Part shown: positions 1-8,183 of the stretch, in pieces
Layout: each line of letters opens with the position of its first letter
How positions within the stretch are numbered: position 1 is the first letter of the stretch
From: Azospirillum sp. 412522
GTDB taxonomy: Bacteria > Pseudomonadota > Alphaproteobacteria > Azospirillales > Azospirillaceae
Length of the DNA: 64,000 nt
Assembly: GCF_019805165.1 (NCBI RefSeq)
Contig: NZ_RWIJ01000003.1
Coordinates: forward strand, 362,428-426,427
Direction: 5' to 3'
Position numbers and translations under genes: made by a program
The notes under the pieces: generated by a model
The model's database searches: none
What the model was told of the DNA's origin: nothing
What the model saw: the letters and a program-made list of their open reading frames with translations, nothing else

Positions 1-1897
1 AAATGTCCTCGATCGCCTTCAACTGGTCGTCGGTCTCGGGATAGGGGAAACGGGCGGCGAACTCCTGATAGACCCCTTCCGGCGTCAGCACCGGATCGGC
101 CTTCTTCAGCATGCGCTCGGCCGCGATCTTCAGCAGGGCTTCCGCCATGTCCTTCAGGCGCTTCTTGACCCTGGCCTTGCGGCCCTGCCAGCCGGCGCCG
201 CCCAGCTTGTCGAGCTGGACATGCGAGTCCTCGGAGCCGTAGCGGGACAGCACCTCGATGTTCTCGACCGGGACATACAGCTTGTCGCCGCCCTCGTAGA
301 TCAGGCGCAGGCAGTCGTGCGGCGCGCCGGTGACCTCCAGCGTCTCCAGCCCGTCATAGCGGCCGATGCCGTGGTCCATGTGGACGACGATGTCGCCCTC
401 ATGCAGGGCCGAATGCTCGGCGATGAAGTTGGCTGCCTTGCGCTTCTTCTTGGCCGGGCGGACCAGACGGTCGCCGAGGATGTCCTGTTCGGTGATGACG
501 GCGAGGTCGGCGGAGGTGAAGCCATGCTCCATCCCCAGCACGATGGTGCCGATGACGCCGCGGTCGAAGCGGCGGACATCCTCCATGCTCTCCGCCGGCT
601 CCAGACCGGGGATGCCGTGGTCGGCCAGCACGTTGGACAGGCGGTCGCGAGATCCGGCGGAATATCCCGCGATCAGCACCCTCCGCCCGTCGGCGCGCAG
701 GGTACGGATATGGTCCTTCACCGCGTCGAAGACGTTCACGTCGGGGCGGTTGCGCTCTTCCGCGAAGTCGTGGCCGCGCTTGCCGCCCGCATCCACTGTG
801 CCCTTGATGCCTGGGGGCGTCGAGAAGATCTGGAGCTGCGCCACCGCGCGCTCCGCCATCAGCGCGTCCCAGCCGATGGTGTCGAGGAACATCGAGGCGA
901 CCGGTACCGGCTTGTAGACCGGGGAGCCGGCCCGCTTTTCGATGGTCATCATGCTGTCGCGCGAGGCGTGGAAATCCACCACCTGGGCGATGCGGGCGTC
1001 GCGCGCCTCGTTGGCCTGATGGTCCAGGCTGACGATGCCGCGCGGCAGATAGTCCGGCAGCGTGTCCATGCTCTCGTGGAACAGAGGCAGCCAATGCTCC
1101 ATCCCGCCATAGCTGCGCCCGGCGGAGATCGCCTCGTAGAGCGGATCGTCGTCGGTCACGGCACCGAACAGTTCTCGGTAACCGGAGCGGAAGCGGGCGA
1201 TCCCGGCCTCGTCCAGGAAGACCTCCGACATCGGCTTCAGCTCGACGCTGTCGCGCTTGTCGGTTGTGCGCTGGGTCATCGGGTCGAAGGCGCGCACCCC
1301 CTCCAGCTCGTCGCCGAAAAGGTCGAGGCGCAGCGGCTCCTCGGTGCCGGGCGGGAAGAGGTCGACGATGCCGCCGCGCACTGCGAACTCGCCCGGCTCC
1401 CGCACGGTCTGGGCACGGGTGTAGCCGTTGCCGGCGAGGTAGCGCTGCAGCTTCTCCAGGTCGATCCGGTCGCGCAGCTTGGCCGAGAACACCGCGTTCT
1501 TGAAGGCGCTGCGCGGCGGCACCTTCTGCACCACGGCATTGACGGTGGTCAGCACCACCAGCGGCGCCAGCCCGTCGCGGTTGGCCGCAGCCTCGCGTCT
1601 CGCCAGCAGCTGGGTGAGCGTGTCGATGCGGCGGGCGACGATGCCGCCGTTCGGCGACACCCGGTCGTAGGGCAGGCAGTCCCAGGCCGGGAAGGTCAGC
1701 ACCTCCAGCTTAGGCGCGAAGAAGGCCAGCGCTTCCGCCAGCAGGGCGCAGCGCGAGTCGTCCAGCGCCACATGCAGCAGCCCGTAGCCGCCGGCCTTCT
1801 GCGCAAGCTCCGCCAGGATGCGGGCATCATGACCCTCGGGCGCGCCGCCGATCAGGAGACGGCCGGCGCGGCCGGGCTGGAGATCGTAACTGACCAA
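1..1897 (-). CDS. mfd: Transcription-repair coupling factor Mfd (N-terminal part, cut by window edge)
   Basis: Mfd displaces RNA polymerase stalled at DNA damage and recruits UvrA for nucleotide excision repair. About 632 codons are visible. They hold the UvrB-like damage-recognition module (roughly residues 1-350) and the CarD-like RNA-polymerase interaction domain near residue 500 (reads HEGDIVVHMDHGIGRYDGL). The reading stops just as the helicase/translocase part begins. No ATG lies in frame upstream. The best start is a TTG at 1897, just before VSYDLQPGRAG, but it lacks a clear Shine-Dalgarno sequence, so the exact N-terminus is uncertain. The gene follows sdhE on the same strand. The family is certain from the reading; the start is not. 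Confidence 0.93.
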   Translation of the reverse strand, partial: MVSYDLQPGRAGRLLIGGAPEGHDARILAELAQKAGGYGLLHVALDDSRCALLAEALAFFAPKLEVLTFPAWDCLPYDRVSPNGGIVARRIDTLTQLLARREAAANRDGLAPLVVLTTVNAVVQKVPPRSAFKNAVFSAKLRDRIDLEKLQRYLAGNGYTRAQTVREPGEFAVRGGIVDLFPPGTEEPLRLDLFGDELEGVRAFDPMTQRTTDKRDSVELKPMSEVFLDEAGIARFRSGYRELFGAVTDDDPLYEAISAGRSYGGMEHWLPLFHESMDTLPDYLPRGIVSLDHQANEARDARIAQVVDFHASRDSMMTIEKRAGSPVYKPVPVASMFLDTIGWDALMAERAVAQLQIFSTPPGIKGTVDAGGKRGHDFAEERNRPDVNVFDAVKDHIRTLRADGRRVLIAGYSAGSRDRLSNVLADHGIPGLEPAESMEDVRRFDRGVIGTIVLGMEHGFTSADLAVITEQDILGDRLVRPAKKKRKAANFIAEHSALHEGDIVVHMDHGIGRYDGLETLEVTGAPHDCLRLIYEGGDKLYVPVENIEVLSRYGSEDSHVQLDKLGGAGWQGRKARVKKRLKDMAEALLKIAAERMLKKADPVLTPEGVYQEFAARFPYPETDDQLKAIEDI

Positions 1898-1942
1898 AGG
1901 AGGGTGCCTCGGGGATGCTGGGATGGTGGTGAACGGGTCAGA

Positions 1943-1995
1943 AGCCTTGACCGGCTCCGTCAGGAGCCTTGACCGGCTCCGTCAGGAGCCTTGAC
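1943..1995. repeat. 22-bp tandem direct repeat at the sdhE-mfd junction
   Basis: The unit AGCCTTGACCGGCTCCGTCAGG begins at 1943 and 1965, and a partial third copy begins at 1987 (period 22 bp). On the minus strand each unit contains a GGCTCC/GGAGCC hairpin with a TGAC loop and a TGA. The copy furthest right provides the sdhE stop codon. The array sits in the short gap before mfd. It could be a slippage product or a small processing or attenuation structure. Confidence 0.85.
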
Positions 1996-2305
1996 GTGGT
2001 GTGTAACGGAACGCCGTCAACAGGCGCATCACGTCGGTGTCGTGGTCTGCCGGCACCGGTTCCCTCCCCGACATCCAGTCGTAGAGGTCGGGATCGCCAA
2101 GCTCCAGCAGCGTCTCGAAGCGGTCGAGCATCCCGTGGTCGAAGTCGCCGACATGGGCGTCGGCGAAGCTGCCCATCAGCAGGTCCATCTCGCGCGTGCC
2201 GCGGTGCCAGGAGCGGAAGCGCAGCCTCTTGCGCCGGTTCTCAAGCGATTCGGCCTTCTCGGGAGCCGGCGTCTTGGAAGCCGGGGGTGTGCCGTTTTCG
2301 GTCAT
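1982..2305 (-). CDS. sdhE: Succinate dehydrogenase assembly factor SdhE (FAD assembly factor family)
   Basis: SdhE helps attach FAD covalently to SdhA. The 107-residue product carries the family signature: LRFRSWHRGTREMDLLMG, with the RGxxE motif needed for flavinylation, then an all-helical body with the conserved LYDWM segment. An N-terminal tail of about 20 residues (Pro/Ala/Glu-rich) precedes the core, so a later start is possible; the ATG at 2305 has no strong ribosome binding site. It lies directly upstream of mfd on the same strand, with only the 22-bp repeat between them. The stop codon lies inside that repeat. Divergent to the guanidine exporter unit. Confidence 0.9.
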   Translation of the reverse strand: MTENGTPPASKTPAPEKAESLENRRKRLRFRSWHRGTREMDLLMGSFADAHVGDFDHGMLDRFETLLELGDPDLYDWMSGREPVPADHDTDVMRLLTAFRYTPRQGS

Positions 2306-2414
2306 TGCAGTCCAACGTCAAAAGCCCCCAGCGCCACCAGTGGCGAAGGAGGGAACCATTCAGGAACCCCATCCTGCACGGGCCGGGGCGGCGATGCAAC
2401 AATGGCCGCCCTCC

Positions 2415-2443
2415 TTGACCTTGCCCGCACCCTGTCCTATGTG
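2415..2443 (+). promoter_or_regulatory. Sigma70-type promoter for the guanidine riboswitch transcript
   Basis: TTGACC at 2415-2420 and TATGTG at 2438-2443 are separated by 17 bp. A start near 2450 would place the first riboswitch hairpin at the very 5' end of the RNA. Confidence 0.6.
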
Positions 2444-2454
2444 CCCAGTGGCCC

Positions 2455-2507
2455 GCGGGGACGACCCCGCCAACGGAAGAGGGTAACCGGGTGGGGACGG
2501 CCCTGCC
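2455..2507 (+). promoter_or_regulatory. Guanidine-II riboswitch (mini-ykkC), two ACGR-loop hairpins
   Basis: Two hairpins each close on an ACGR tetraloop. The first has stem GCGGGG/CCCCGC with loop ACGA at 2461-2464. The second has a seven-pair stem (2490-2496 with 2501-2507, two G-U pairs) with loop ACGG at 2497-2500. They are joined by a 19-nt linker. This is the mini-ykkC architecture, in which guanidinium binds the paired loops. The downstream gene is an SMR-family Gdx/SugE exporter, the classic partner. The GGAGG ribosome binding site follows the second hairpin within about 10 nt, so translational control is likely. A possible GTG start at 2491 lies inside the aptamer and is rejected. 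Confidence 0.85.
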
Positions 2508-2529
2508 ATTCCAAGACGGAGGTACCGTC

Positions 2530-2847
2530 ATGGCGTGGGTCATGCTGCTCTTCGCCGGTCTTCTCGAAATCGCATGGGCCATCGGCCTGAAATACACCGA
2601 AGGCTTTACTCGGCTGGTTCCGAGCGTGCTGACTGCGGCAGCGATGCTGGCGAGCATCCTGCTACTGGGTGCTGCGTTGAAGAGCCTGCCTTTGGGGACG
2701 GCTTACGCGGTGTGGACGGGAATCGGCACGGTTGGCACGGCGCTGTTGGGCATGATGCTGTTCGGCGAACCCGCTGGAGCGCTGCGGTTGCTGTGCATCG
2801 CGGCGATCATTGGCGGGATAGCGGGGCTGAAGGTCCTCCATGGGTGA
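2530..2847 (+). CDS. gdx: SMR-family guanidinium exporter Gdx (SugE)
   Basis: A 105-residue protein with four membrane segments, the exact length of SugE/Gdx. The first helix has the essential glutamate in [16 protein letters not shown], and the [10 protein letters not shown] motif follows in helix three. Gdx proteins work as antiparallel dimers in the inner membrane and exchange guanidinium for protons. The ATG at 2530 is chosen because it has a GGAGG site at the right distance and lies just past the guanidine-II aptamer. The riboswitch supports the Gdx subtype over the drug-exporting Qac subtype. It is a single-gene unit, convergent with the ACT-domain gene. Confidence 0.93.
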   Translation: MAWVMLLFAGLLEIAWAIGLKYTEGFTRLVPSVLTAAAMLASILLLGAALKSLPLGTAYAVWTGIGTVGTALLGMMLFGEPAGALRLLCIAAIIGGIAGLKVLHG

Positions 2848-2871
2848 GGGGGCGCATGGCGCCCCCTATCC

Positions 2872-3411
2872 TTACAGAGCTTCTGTCCGGCAGGTCAGCC
2901 CCAAAGTCTCCGCGGTGTTCGCCACTGCTGACAGGCAGACCTCCGCCCGCTCCGCCGGGATCGAGACCGAGAAGCGGAGGACGTAGCGTTCGCCGGCGCG
3001 GTCGGGCAGGGTCTGCGCGTCCAGCCGGACAATGTTGGCGTCGAACTGGGTGAATATCTCCGACAGGCGGGCGACGAGGCCGGGCTGGTCGCCGCCCGAT
3101 ACCTCGATGCGGTGGGTGACCATGGCCTGCGGACCCGGCTGGGGATCGAAGGCGAAGGGGGTGACCTTCACTTCGGCGCCGGCCAGGACGGGCAGGGATG
3201 ACAGGCTCGCCTGAAGCTCCGCCACCGTCAGGCCGGTGGGCAGTTCGCAGACGGCCGAGAGTTCGGCACCGGTGCCGAGCGAGGCGAAGGTGGCGTCACG
3301 CAGGTTGATGCCCTGTTCGAAGAGGTGACTGGTGATGCCGGAAACCAGCCCGACCCGGTCGGGGCAGAAGGTGGAAACCAGGGCCAAGCCGGCGGTCGAT
3401 TCCGTCGCCAT
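2872..3411 (-). CDS. Two-ACT-domain protein, GcvR (glycine cleavage repressor)-like
   Basis: A 179-residue cytoplasmic protein made of two ACT domains: residues 8-80 (TFCPDRVGLVSGITSHLFEQG) and 95-175 (GGDQPGLVARLSEIFTQFDAN). This is the layout of the GcvR family. ACT domains bind amino acids, and GcvR works through protein contacts with GcvA and not by binding DNA. No gcv genes lie nearby, so the target here is unknown. The ATG has a GGGAGA site. It lies 108 bp downstream of the Tsi6-like gene on the same strand and is convergent with gdx. Confidence 0.75.
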   Translation of the reverse strand: MATESTAGLALVSTFCPDRVGLVSGITSHLFEQGINLRDATFASLGTGAELSAVCELPTGLTVAELQASLSSLPVLAGAEVKVTPFAFDPQPGPQAMVTHRIEVSGGDQPGLVARLSEIFTQFDANIVRLDAQTLPDRAGERYVLRFSVSIPAERAEVCLSAVANTAETLGLTCRTEAL

Positions 3412-3519
3412 CGTACATCTCCCTTTTTGATCTTATTCGAGGGGCACGGGGCTCGGCCGTGCCGTCCGGAAGGGCGATCATCGAAGCGGGGTTCCGGGAA
3501 CGCCAGCAAAAAATGGCAA

Positions 3520-3807
3520 TCAGAAGCCGAACAGGCGGCGGGTGGCGGCGCTGATGGCGTGAAGTTCCACCGCCAGCGCCGGATCGACATCGTCGACATA
3601 ATGGGAGGCGAGCAGGCCGAAATTCAACTCGTCGGCGCGGTCGAGCCGCTCTGCTCCGTCCCGCGCGGCCCCGTCCACATAGTCCAGCTGGCGCTGGATG
3701 CTGGTCAGCCAGCTGTTCTCCGGTTCCCGCCGGGCCAGCATGGCAACCCCGGCCTGGGCCTGCGCGATACGGAGGCGCAACTTGTCGGTGGTGGTGATGT
3801 CGGACAT
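3520..3807 (-). CDS. Small helical protein resembling the Tsi6 immunity domain
   Basis: 95 residues, no signal peptide, predicted mostly helical. The segment LTSIQRQLDYV followed by LNFGLLASHYVDDVDPALAVELHAI resembles the body of Pseudomonas Tsi6, the immunity protein for the Tse6 toxin of type VI secretion. I judged this by eye from remembered family features, so it is tentative. There is no toxin, VgrG, PAAR or Tap gene beside it. It may therefore be an orphan immunity gene or a housekeeping relative of the fold. The neighbours are the ACT-domain gene downstream and a secreted protein upstream. Confidence 0.5.
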   Translation of the reverse strand: MSDITTTDKLRLRIAQAQAGVAMLARREPENSWLTSIQRQLDYVDGAARDGAERLDRADELNFGLLASHYVDDVDPALAVELHAISAATRRLFGF

Positions 3808-3927
3808 GACGGGACTCCGTTGCTGCGGATGCGGCCGACAGTCTGGACCGCCGCCGTCCGGCGGTGAACTGCACCTTGTGGTGAACAGCGGATGGCGGCG
3901 GTCGATCGGCGGCAGTCGGTTGCGGAG

Positions 3928-4488
3928 TTACTGGACCAGACCGCCGCTGGTGACGCCAGCCTTCACGCTGTTCGGCACCACGACCTGGGCGCAGCCGCCC
4001 TTGGTTTGCACGCTGGTGCCGGGGGTTGTCCAGCTGTCGACAATGGGGGCGGCGACGGATTTCAGTCCCTGGCCGGCGGGCAGGACCGCCTTGTATTCGG
4101 CCCGGCCGGCGCCGGAGATGCCGAGGCAGTCGGGCGTCGCCGTCACCTCGGGGGAGAAGAAGTTGCCGAAGCGGATGCTGTCATAGCCGGTGCGGACATA
4201 TTGGTACCAGCCGGTGCCGGCGGCAACGTCGATCACCTCCAGGGGCTTGGCGAAATCAATTCCTTTGGAATCATCCACATAGCGGGCGGAGGTGAGATCG
4301 GTGGAAGCATAGAAATAGCTCGCCACCACCACGCGGGCGTTCAGCTGATCGGCGCTGGCGCCGACGGACTTGGCGGCGACCACCTGGGCGTCCGTCGGAG
4401 CCGTCTGGGCCAATCCTGGAGCGGCAAAGGCCAGCGCCAGTCCCAAAGCAAGAGTTGAAACCCTGAAAATACGCGAAAACAACGTCAT
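3928..4488 (-). CDS. Secreted protein of unknown function
   Basis: 186 residues starting with a clear signal peptide (basic start, hydrophobic LALGLALAFAA, cleavage near GLAQ-TA). The mature part has a cysteine near PDCLGISGAG and another in KGGCAQVVV, which could form a disulfide in the periplasm. I do not recognise the family. It stands alone: 439 bp separate its start from the tldD coding end only through the tldD terminator region, and 120 bp follow to the Tsi6-like gene. Confidence 0.7.
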   Translation of the reverse strand: MTLFSRIFRVSTLALGLALAFAAPGLAQTAPTDAQVVAAKSVGASADQLNARVVVASYFYASTDLTSARYVDDSKGIDFAKPLEVIDVAAGTGWYQYVRTGYDSIRFGNFFSPEVTATPDCLGISGAGRAEYKAVLPAGQGLKSVAAPIVDSWTTPGTSVQTKGGCAQVVVPNSVKAGVTSGGLVQ

Positions 4489-4569
4489 TTTTGGCCATCC
4501 AATCCGATAAGTAGAAAAACTTCCGGATCAAGATACCAATGAAATCGACGGCTCCAAGCCCGAAATACG

Positions 4570-4601
4570 AAAAGGGCCGGACCGCAAGCACGGTCCGGCC
4601 C
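4570..4601 (-). terminator. Intrinsic terminator of tldD
   Basis: A perfect 10-bp stem (GGGCCGGACC at 4574-4583 with GGTCCGGCCC at 4592-4601) and an 8-nt loop. On the minus strand it is followed by TTTT. It lies about 30 bp past the tldD stop codon. Confidence 0.88.
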
Positions 4602-4629
4602 CAATGCAGGGACTGTCGGTCGTCCGGCG

Positions 4630-6063
4630 TCAGGCGGCGGTGCCGCCGACCGTCAGGCCTTCCAGCTTCAGCGTCGGCTGGCCGACGCCGACCGGCACAC
4701 CCTGGCCGTCCTTGCCGCAGGTGCCGACGCCGGGGTCGAGGCGGCTGTCATTGCCGATCATCGACACCTTGGTCAGGCTGTCCGGGCCGTTGCCGATCAG
4801 GGTGGCTCCCTTCACGGCGGGACCCAGCTTGCCGTCCTCGATCAAGTAGGCCTCGCTGGCGGAGAAGACGAACTTGCCGTTGGTGATGTCGACCTGGCCG
4901 CCGCCGAAGTTCTTGGCGTAGATGCCCTTCTTGACCGAGGCGATGATCTCGTCCGGCGTGTGGTTGCCGTTGCGCATCACCGTATTGGTCATGCGCGGCA
5001 TCGGGTTGTAGGCGAAGCTCTGGCGCCGGCCGTTGCCGGTCGGGCGCATGCCCATCAGGCGGGCGTTCATGCGGTCCTGCATGAAGCCGACCAGGATGCC
5101 GTCCTCGATCAGCGTGGTGCACTGGCCGGGCGTGCCCTCGTCGTCGACGCTGATGGAACCGCGCGAGTTCTCGATGGTGCCGTCGTCGACGATGGTGACG
5201 CCGGGGGCGGCGATGCGCTGTCCCAGCAGACCGGAGAAGGCGGAGGTCTTCTTGCGGTTGAAGTCGCCCTCCAGCCCGTGGCCGATGGCCTCGTGCAGCA
5301 GGATGCCGGGCCAGCCGCTGCCCAGGACCACTGTCATCTCGCCGGCGGGGGCGGGGACGGAGCCGAGGTTGACCAGCGCCTGCCGCAGGGCCTCGTCGAC
5401 GAAGCCGCGCCAGGTTTCCGGCTGGATGTAGTGTTCGTAGGTGACGCGGCCGCCGCCGCCGTATCCGCCGGTCTCCATCCGGTCGCCCTCGGCCACCACG
5501 ACCGAGACGTTCAGGCGGACCAGCGGGCGCAGGTCGGCGACGCGCACGCCGTCGGCGCGCATGATCTGCACCGCCTGCCATTCGCCGCTGATCGAGCAGC
5601 TGACCTGCCGCACCCGCTCGTCCTTGGCGCGGGCGTAGGCGTCGATGTCGGCCAGCAGCTTCACCTTCTCTTCGAAGGGGACGAGATGCAGGGGATTGTC
5701 GGGGATGTAGAGCGCGCGGTTGGTGCCGGCCGGCGGCTCGGCCAGGGTGCCGGTGTGGCCGGCCTGCACGGCGCGCACGGTCGCGGCGGCGCGGCGGATC
5801 GCCTCTTCCGACAGGTTGCTGGCATGGGCGTAGCCGGTCGCCTCGCCGGCGATGGCGCGCAGGCCAAAGCCCTGGGTGGTGTCGAAGCTGGCGGACTTCA
5901 GCTTCCCATCGTCCCAGCCCAGCGATTCGCTTTGGGCATATTCGAGGTAAAGCTCCCCATCGTCGGCACTGTGCAGGGCGTCCTGCACGACGCCTTCCAC
6001 GCGGGCGCGGTCCATGCCGGCGCGGTTGAAGAAGAGATCGTCGGTGACGGCAAGCGCGCTCAT
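4630..6063 (-). CDS. tldD: Metalloprotease TldD
   Basis: 477 residues, the normal TldD length. TldD carries the zinc site (HEAIGHGLEGD, the HExxxH motif) and works with TldE as a heterodimer that trims unfolded peptides; it is known for microcin B17 maturation and CcdA degradation. The C-terminal half has the family signature blocks (RGSISVDDEGTPGQCT, and GNDSRLDPGVGTCGKDGQG). The start at 6063 (MSALAVTDDLFF) has a CGGAG site; longer versions reading through upstream sequence are unlikely. No tldE lies in this window. The gene ends at a strong terminator. Confidence 0.93.
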   Translation of the reverse strand: MSALAVTDDLFFNRAGMDRARVEGVVQDALHSADDGELYLEYAQSESLGWDDGKLKSASFDTTQGFGLRAIAGEATGYAHASNLSEEAIRRAAATVRAVQAGHTGTLAEPPAGTNRALYIPDNPLHLVPFEEKVKLLADIDAYARAKDERVRQVSCSISGEWQAVQIMRADGVRVADLRPLVRLNVSVVVAEGDRMETGGYGGGGRVTYEHYIQPETWRGFVDEALRQALVNLGSVPAPAGEMTVVLGSGWPGILLHEAIGHGLEGDFNRKKTSAFSGLLGQRIAAPGVTIVDDGTIENSRGSISVDDEGTPGQCTTLIEDGILVGFMQDRMNARLMGMRPTGNGRRQSFAYNPMPRMTNTVMRNGNHTPDEIIASVKKGIYAKNFGGGQVDITNGKFVFSASEAYLIEDGKLGPAVKGATLIGNGPDSLTKVSMIGNDSRLDPGVGTCGKDGQGVPVGVGQPTLKLEGLTVGGTAA

Positions 6064-6205
6064 GAAAACTCCGAACCTGTGATGGGGCGGAACCCGGCCC
6101 GATCGCAAGAGCCGGCCGGGTTCCATCGCCTGATTCCATGGTAGGACACAGTGTCATAGCGGGCGGCCTCGCGCCCCGCCGTACGATGTGTTCTAACGGG
6201 CTGGA

Positions 6206-6211
6206 TATAGT
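6206..6211 (+). promoter_or_regulatory. Possible -10 element before the DUF3422 gene
   Basis: TATAGT at 6206-6211 is a good -10 match, but the -35 region 17 bp upstream is poor. If used, transcription would start near 6218, which supports an internal ATG as the translation start of the next gene. Confidence 0.3.
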
Positions 6212-6298
6212 GTGGCGACGCTGGCGCGATCCGGCAAGTTCGCCGATGCCGGATTATGTTACCTGATGGCAGGCGGGGCGGGGATGGCGGAGGGGATC

Positions 6299-7684
6299 AT
6301 GACCGACGGAGCGTTGCGGACGACCATGGGTACCCTGAACCGCATGGAGTCTTCCGGAAGCGGAACCGGCGCCGCCATGGCCGGGCCGCGCCCGTTGCGG
6401 GACCATCCCCTGCGCCAGACCCTGACCAACGAGGTCCATGCCCGGCCGCCCGAATCGCTCACCGCCCCGGTGCGCGCCACCATGCTTGCGATGCTGTCGG
6501 GCGAAGGCGCGGCGGAGGCCGACCGGCGTCATCTGGAGGCGCTGTGCGACTGGGCGGGCGTGGTCCGTCCGCCGCAGGGCGCTACCCACCACAGCGCGTC
6601 TTTCGGCAGCTTCCACCTGAAGTGGGAGCGTCATACCGAGTTCTCGACCTGGACCGTCTTCCGTCCCAGCGCCATGCCCGCCGGCTCCCTGGTCGATCCT
6701 TTCGTGGAGCCGGCGCTGCACGCCCTGCCGCGCGACTGGCTGGCCGGGCTGCCGGGCGAACTGCTGGTCGGCATCCACGTCGCCGTGCTTTCTCCCGACA
6801 TGCCCGAACCGTCATCCACCATGATGGCGGCGATGTTCGGGTCGGAAAGCTATGTCGGGTCGCGAATCGCCGGCCGCTCGGCCACCGCCTGGACCGATTT
6901 CCGCATCCATGGCGATGGCTTCTCCCGCATGCTGGTCGCCGACCATTCGATGACGCCGCGCCAGACCGGCCGCGTCGTCCAGCGTCTGCTGGAGATCGAG
7001 ACCTACCGCGTGCTCGCTTTGCTGGCGCTGCCGATGGCGCGCGGGGTGCTGCCCCGCATTGGGCCGATCGAGGCCGGACTGTCCGAGGTCACCACCCGCA
7101 TCGCCAGCCTGCGCGGCTTGCAGGATGAACGCGACCTGCTCGACCGTCTCACCCTGCTGGCGGCCCAGACCGAGCAGATCGCCGCCGAGACGGCCTATCG
7201 ATTCGGTGCCGCCCGCGCCTATCACGAGCTGGTGGAGCGGCGAATCGAGGAGCTGCGCGAGATCCGGATCGAAGGGTTGCAGACGGTCGAGGAGTTCATG
7301 GACCGCCGCCTGACCCCGGCGATCCGCACCTGCGAGGCGGTGGAGGAAAGGCTCGATTCGCTGTCGCAGCGCGTCGCGCGGGCCAGCACGCTGCTGCGTA
7401 CCCGCGTCGAGATCGCGGTGGAGGGGCAGAACGCCGAACTACTCCAATCCATGGACCGCCGCGCGCAGTTGCAGCTTCGCTTGCAGGAGACGGTCGAGGG
7501 GTTGTCGGTGGTGGCGATCAGCTATTACCTCGTCGGCATCGTCGGCTATGCGGCGAAGGGGCTGAAGGGGTTCGGACTCAAGGTCGATCCCGACATGCTG
7601 GTGGGGCTCATGATCCCCATCGTCATCGCCTTCGTCTGGTCGGGCGTCAGGCGGATTCGCAAGGTCCTGGTCGGAGGGCATTGA
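6299..7684 (+). CDS. DUF3422 family membrane-anchored protein
   Basis: 461 residues from the chosen ATG at 6299, which has a GGAGGGG site; in-frame starts also exist at 6212, 6266 and 6284. The N-terminal block LRDHPLRQTLTNEVHARPPESL and the FHLKWERHTEFSTWTVF segment are typical of DUF3422. The middle is long and helical (likely coiled coil, residues 220-380). Two hydrophobic segments near the C-terminus (VVAISYYLVGIVGYA and MLVGLMIPIVIAFVW) anchor it in the membrane. The function of the family is unknown. It stands alone between tldD and the cytochrome oxidase genes. Confidence 0.85.
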   Translation: MTDGALRTTMGTLNRMESSGSGTGAAMAGPRPLRDHPLRQTLTNEVHARPPESLTAPVRATMLAMLSGEGAAEADRRHLEALCDWAGVVRPPQGATHHSASFGSFHLKWERHTEFSTWTVFRPSAMPAGSLVDPFVEPALHALPRDWLAGLPGELLVGIHVAVLSPDMPEPSSTMMAAMFGSESYVGSRIAGRSATAWTDFRIHGDGFSRMLVADHSMTPRQTGRVVQRLLEIETYRVLALLALPMARGVLPRIGPIEAGLSEVTTRIASLRGLQDERDLLDRLTLLAAQTEQIAAETAYRFGAARAYHELVERRIEELREIRIEGLQTVEEFMDRRLTPAIRTCEAVEERLDSLSQRVARASTLLRTRVEIAVEGQNAELLQSMDRRAQLQLRLQETVEGLSVVAISYYLVGIVGYAAKGLKGFGLKVDPDMLVGLMIPIVIAFVWSGVRRIRKVLVGGH

Positions 7685-8183
7685 GGGTCGGCGCCTGCCA
7701 GCCGCCTATCACCTTCGCGCATCTGGTCCGGAACCATCCTCTTCCCCACTCTTGTTTCCTGAGTCGCGCCGGGCTTCCGCAACAATCATGCGCGCCTGAC
7801 CGTCTTCATGCTCTTTTTCCTGCGTAGCCTGATGCTGCGAAAAATCCGCTTTCCCAACGGACTGCGGCGGAATGCCGCATGGCATGACCCTGATCCGCGC
7901 TCAACCTTTGTTCCCACGACGCATCTGGATGTGAGGAAAAGTCTATGCAGACAGTGGGAGAGAGGAAAGGCTTGTAACCCAGCGGGGGGCGGGGATAAGC
8001 TCCGGCTGCGGGTATATGTCGCGCTAAGATGGCGTGATCCCTGCATAAACTGACGTTCGCTGATAAGCCCAACCATCGACCGTACGAACAGATACCGGTC
8101 CGGACCAACAGGGCGGAGGGAGCGTCGGCGGGAAGAGACGACCGCGGGCCATGACGAGCGTCGCGGCTAAGAAGGGGTTGGGG
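7685..8183. other. Intergenic region upstream of the cytochrome oxidase operon
   Basis: About 500 bp without a convincing gene. It must contain the oxidase operon promoter, but I could not pick a clear sigma70 pair. I found no Fnr/FixK-type TTGA-N6-TCAA site. A small inverted repeat TGCGGC/GCCGCA lies near 7862-7878. Open frames in this stretch look like chance. Confidence 0.5.

Noticed and set aside
221..1972. Long plus-strand open frame opposite mfd
   Set aside because: It is a shadow of the mfd coding strand, with no recognisable domains and an abnormal composition.
2491..2529. GTG start giving gdx 13 extra residues
   Set aside because: It lies inside riboswitch hairpin 2 and has no ribosome site; the ATG at 2530 does.
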